Source: Qipengyuania spongiae (GTDB lineage: Bacteria > Pseudomonadota > Alphaproteobacteria > Sphingomonadales > Sphingomonadaceae). Taken from it: 45,114 bases of DNA. This document shows, piece by piece, positions 43,202 to 45,114 of this stretch; position 1 is the first letter of the stretch; every line of letters begins with the position of its first letter. Both the position numbers and the translations under genes were made by a program. Where the stretch lies: positions 1 to 45,114 of the forward strand of contig NZ_CP092472.1 of the NCBI RefSeq assembly GCF_026168555.1, given 5' to 3'. A model generated the notes under the pieces. The model worked only from the letters and a program-made list of their open reading frames with translations, had not been told where the DNA came from and did not search any database.

Positions 43202-44428
43202 ATGACCGATCCCGCTTCAGCACAACTTTTACCCTCCCCCGTTCCGAACCAAATCGGCCAGCTCGCCGATGCCGGAGAGCGAATGATCGAGCGGTTAAGG
43301 AAACGTGCCTTCCTACCTGAAAGTCGCAAGGGACTCTCGATCCGTTTCGGTATTGCGGAAGCCGCGCGGCTGCTTGATTGTTCCACCAACCGCATTCGCA
43401 TGGCCGAGGATGATGGCCGCCTGCCCCCGCCCCCGGCGCTGGAGAACGGGCGGCGCGCAGGCTACACGATCGAACAGCTGCTGCACATGCGTGAAGTGCT
43501 GGGCGCCAGTCCGGTGCGCGGCTCCGGCGATCCGCCAACGATAGTCGCAGTGCAGAACTTCAAAGGCGGCGTAGGCAAATCCACCGTCACCACCCACCTC
43601 GCCCATTACTTCGCAATTCAAGGCTACCGCGTTTTGGTAGTCGACTGCGACAGCCAGGCCACCACCACCACCCTGTTCGGCTTCAATCCGCATTATACCG
43701 TCTCGCGCGAGGAGACTCTCTACCCTTATCTTTCGATCGACCCGACCCGCAGCGATCTCGCATATGCCGTAAAGCCGACACCGTGGCCCAATGTCGATCT
43801 GATTCCGTCCAATCTCGAGCTTTTCGATGTCGAATATGAACTGGCTGCGGCCGGAGCGCAGGGGGAAAGCGTTCTTGCGACCCGGTTTCGAAAGCTCAAG
43901 CAGGGCCTCACCGAACTGGCCGAAAGCTACGACATCGTGATCCTCGACCCGCCGCCGGCTTTGGGCACGATCAGCCTGGCCGTGATGCAGGCGGCCAATG
44001 CCCTGCTGGTCCCGATGGCCGCAACCACTCCCGATTTCTGCTCCACCGTGCAATTCCTGTCGATGATGGATCAGGTGCTGGGCCAGCTGGAGGAAGCAGG
44101 GATTGCGGTTGATTATCGCTTCGTGCGCCTGATCTGTTCCAAGTTCGACGCGAACGATCCTAGCCATGCGATGGTCCGCGCAATCATGGAACAGAGCTTT
44201 GGCCCTGCCCTTCTTCCCATTCCGATCCTGGAAAGCGCGGAAATCAGCCACGCAGCGCTGCGAATGATGACGGTCTATGAACTGGAAAAGCCGATTGGCA
44301 CGGCCCGGACCCACAAACGCAGTCGGACCAATCTGGATGAGGCGCTCGGCCAGTTGGAACAACTGGTCCGCAGCCAATGGAGCCATGAGAGCGTCGGCAG
44401 CAAAAACGAACCGGTTCAGGCAAACTGA
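43202..44428 (+). CDS. parA: ParA partition ATPase (type Ia)
   Basis: 408 residues. An N-terminal MerR-like helix-turn-helix (GIAEAARLLDCSTNRIRMAED, about 50-72) indicates a type Ia ParA that also represses its operon. The deviant Walker A FKGGVGKST is at about 120-128, VLVVDCDSQATTT follows, and Walker B IVILDPPPALG is at about 246. LICSKFDANDPSHAMVR and MMTVYELEKP are typical of RepA/ParA of alphaproteobacterial plasmids. A G-rich ribosome site (TGGTGGGAC) precedes ATG 43202. Confidence 0.95.
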   Translation: MTDPASAQLLPSPVPNQIGQLADAGERMIERLRKRAFLPESRKGLSIRFGIAEAARLLDCSTNRIRMAEDDGRLPPPPALENGRRAGYTIEQLLHMREVLGASPVRGSGDPPTIVAVQNFKGGVGKSTVTTHLAHYFAIQGYRVLVVDCDSQATTTTLFGFNPHYTVSREETLYPYLSIDPTRSDLAYAVKPTPWPNVDLIPSNLELFDVEYELAAAGAQGESVLATRFRKLKQGLTELAESYDIVILDPPPALGTISLAVMQAANALLVPMAATTPDFCSTVQFLSMMDQVLGQLEEAGIAVDYRFVRLICSKFDANDPSHAMVRAIMEQSFGPALLPIPILESAEISHAALRMMTVYELEKPIGTARTHKRSRTNLDEALGQLEQLVRSQWSHESVGSKNEPVQAN

Positions 44429-44448
44429 CACAATTCTCCCCACCACCC

Positions 44449-44481
44449 ACATTTGTACATTCTTACATTTGTGGTAAGGAT
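44449..44481 (+). promoter_or_regulatory. Direct repeats and probable promoter before the small gene
   Basis: ACATTTGT occurs at 44449-44456 and again at 44465-44472, 16 bp apart. TTGTAC (44453) and TAAGGA (44475), 16 bp apart, could be -35 and -10 boxes overlapping the repeats. This is the expected layout for autoregulation by a ribbon-helix-helix protein, encoded just downstream. Confidence 0.45.
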
Positions 44482-44520
44482 CGCAATCCACTAATTGCAT
44501 GCATAAAAGGTTTCGTCACG

Positions 44521-44694
44521 ATGAGCCGTCTTACCATCGACATCTCGCCCGAACAGCATCAGGCCTTGAAGGCCCTCGCTGCGTTGGAAGGCAAGACCAT
44601 GAAACAATATGCATTGGAACGGCTATTGCCCGAACTAATGCTGTTCCCAGAAGACATTAAGATGCGAATTTCTGATCAGCGTGAACCGGCATGA
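44521..44694 (+). CDS. Small ribbon-helix-helix protein between parA and parB
   Basis: 57 residues from ATG 44521 (too short for many gene finders): SRLTIDISPEQHQALKALAA, then LEGKTMKQYALERLL, the beta-strand plus two-helix pattern of the ParD/CopG-type antitoxins. The tail LFPEDIKMRISDQ could bind a partner. No toxin gene adjoins it. It may instead regulate or stabilise the partition operon. Confidence 0.75.
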   Translation: MSRLTIDISPEQHQALKALAALEGKTMKQYALERLLPELMLFPEDIKMRISDQREPA

Positions 44695-44800
44695 TCACAC
44701 TTTCCCGCATATTAGTGTCCCGCATATGCACCTTAGGACTTTGGGGGCAGGGGTCTGCTCGGGGCCACTCGCCTGCCCCGCATGTCAGGAAGAGACGTTG

Positions 44801-45114
44801 ATGGCCCAGAAGGATTATCTCGCCGCACTGCTATCGGATGAGGACGCGAAAGAAACGTCCTCCGGTGCGGTAAATACACACGTCGCCGCGCCAGCACCCT
44901 CCCCCACCCCCCGTATCCGCAGCACCACCTTGCTTGGCCGAGAAAGCGCGCTAGCGCGGATCGCCAGCGGTGAAGTTAAACAGGTGACACAGGTTCAGCT
45001 CGATCCGGCGCGAGTCCGGGTGTGGTCAGGAAACGCCCGGTCTTACGAGCACCTGACGGAAGCGAATTGTCGCGAGCTGATCGACGCCATCATTGCCGAA
45101 GGGGGCAGAAGGTG
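44801..45114 (+). CDS. parB: ParB partition protein, N-terminal part
   Basis: First 104 codons of parB, continuing at base 1 across the circle. ATG 44801 is preceded by AGGAAGAG (a good ribosome site). A disordered charged N-terminus (with the ParA-contacting region) leads to SARIASGEVKQVTQVQLDPA-like sequence, then ARVRVWSGNARSYEHLTEAN, the beginning of the ParB box with the NAR motif. The last codons run into five G (45100-45104 region) where a missing G breaks the frame to 1-738. Confidence 0.88.
   Translation, partial: MAQKDYLAALLSDEDAKETSSGAVNTHVAAPAPSPTPRIRSTTLLGRESALARIASGEVKQVTQVQLDPARVRVWSGNARSYEHLTEANCRELIDAIIAEGGRR

Noticed and set aside
43313..44500. 395-codon frame opposite parA
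   Set aside because: It is antisense to a protein with intact ParA motifs and has no recognisable domain.
1..45114. CRISPR array, tRNA or rRNA genes, conjugation operon
   Set aside because: No regular spacer-repeat array, cloverleaf, rRNA sequence or relaxase/T4SS motif was seen. The only possible transfer-region relic is the unidentified tail at 31141-31245.

Overview
The window reads as one complete circular plasmid of about 45.1 kb, cut open inside its own parB gene: parB begins at 44801 and its remainder is at 1-738. The replicon type (RPA-family RepA, iterons, ParA with an N-terminal helix-turn-helix), the GC-rich codon use and the style of the capsule and secretion genes point to an alphaproteobacterium, most likely Sphingomonadales (sphingomonad or Erythrobacter relatives). 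That assignment is inferred from family resemblance, not from a marker gene. No rRNA, tRNA, CRISPR array or intact conjugation machinery is visible.

Layout. (i) 1-2545: end of parB, repA with a frameshift near its start, and an iteron origin. A (GGGGAA)n tract then separates the backbone from the cargo. (ii) 2629-6047, leftward: rmlC-rmlB-rmlD-rmlA, the full dTDP-L-rhamnose pathway. (iii) 6232-17598, rightward: an exopolysaccharide cluster with a ligase/polymerase-like protein, Wza-type export lipoprotein, Wzc-type tyrosine kinase/copolymerase, a helper protein, a WbaP/GumD-type initiating sugar-phosphate transferase, glycosyltransferases and a second Wzy-like protein. (iv) 17603-20688: a Tat-exported beta-helix protein (leftward), another glycosyltransferase and a small lipoprotein. 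(v) 20942-29374, rightward: a CDP-3,6-dideoxyhexose pathway (RfbF, RfbG, RfbH, a cupin epimerase and an SDR reductase; the set resembles CDP-ascarylose synthesis but lacks the E3 reductase), then a Wzx flippase and two glycosyltransferases. (vi) 29382-31546: an IS5-family element and a 301-bp inverted fragment of it, bracketing a foreign high-GC gene. (vii) 31546-40755, leftward: a large RTX calcium-binding protein with its own terminator, then TolC-like, ABC and HlyD-like type I secretion genes and a glycosyltransferase in the same operon. (viii) 40756-43054: gene debris (an HU remnant), a serine resolvase and an AbrB/PIN toxin-antitoxin pair. (ix) 43202-45114: parA, a small ribbon-helix-helix gene and the start of parB.

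Together the cargo makes two deoxysugar donors, builds, flips, polymerises and exports a surface polysaccharide, and secretes an RTX protein. This is a surface-attachment or biofilm plasmid in gene content, comparable in concept to the rhamnose-operon biofilm plasmids described in roseobacters. Many neighbouring genes overlap by ATGA or GTGA, so the cargo is tightly packed into translationally coupled operons.

Two backbone genes, repA and parB, each carry a one-frame shift as given. Either the assembly has small indels or these genes are expressed in an unusual way.
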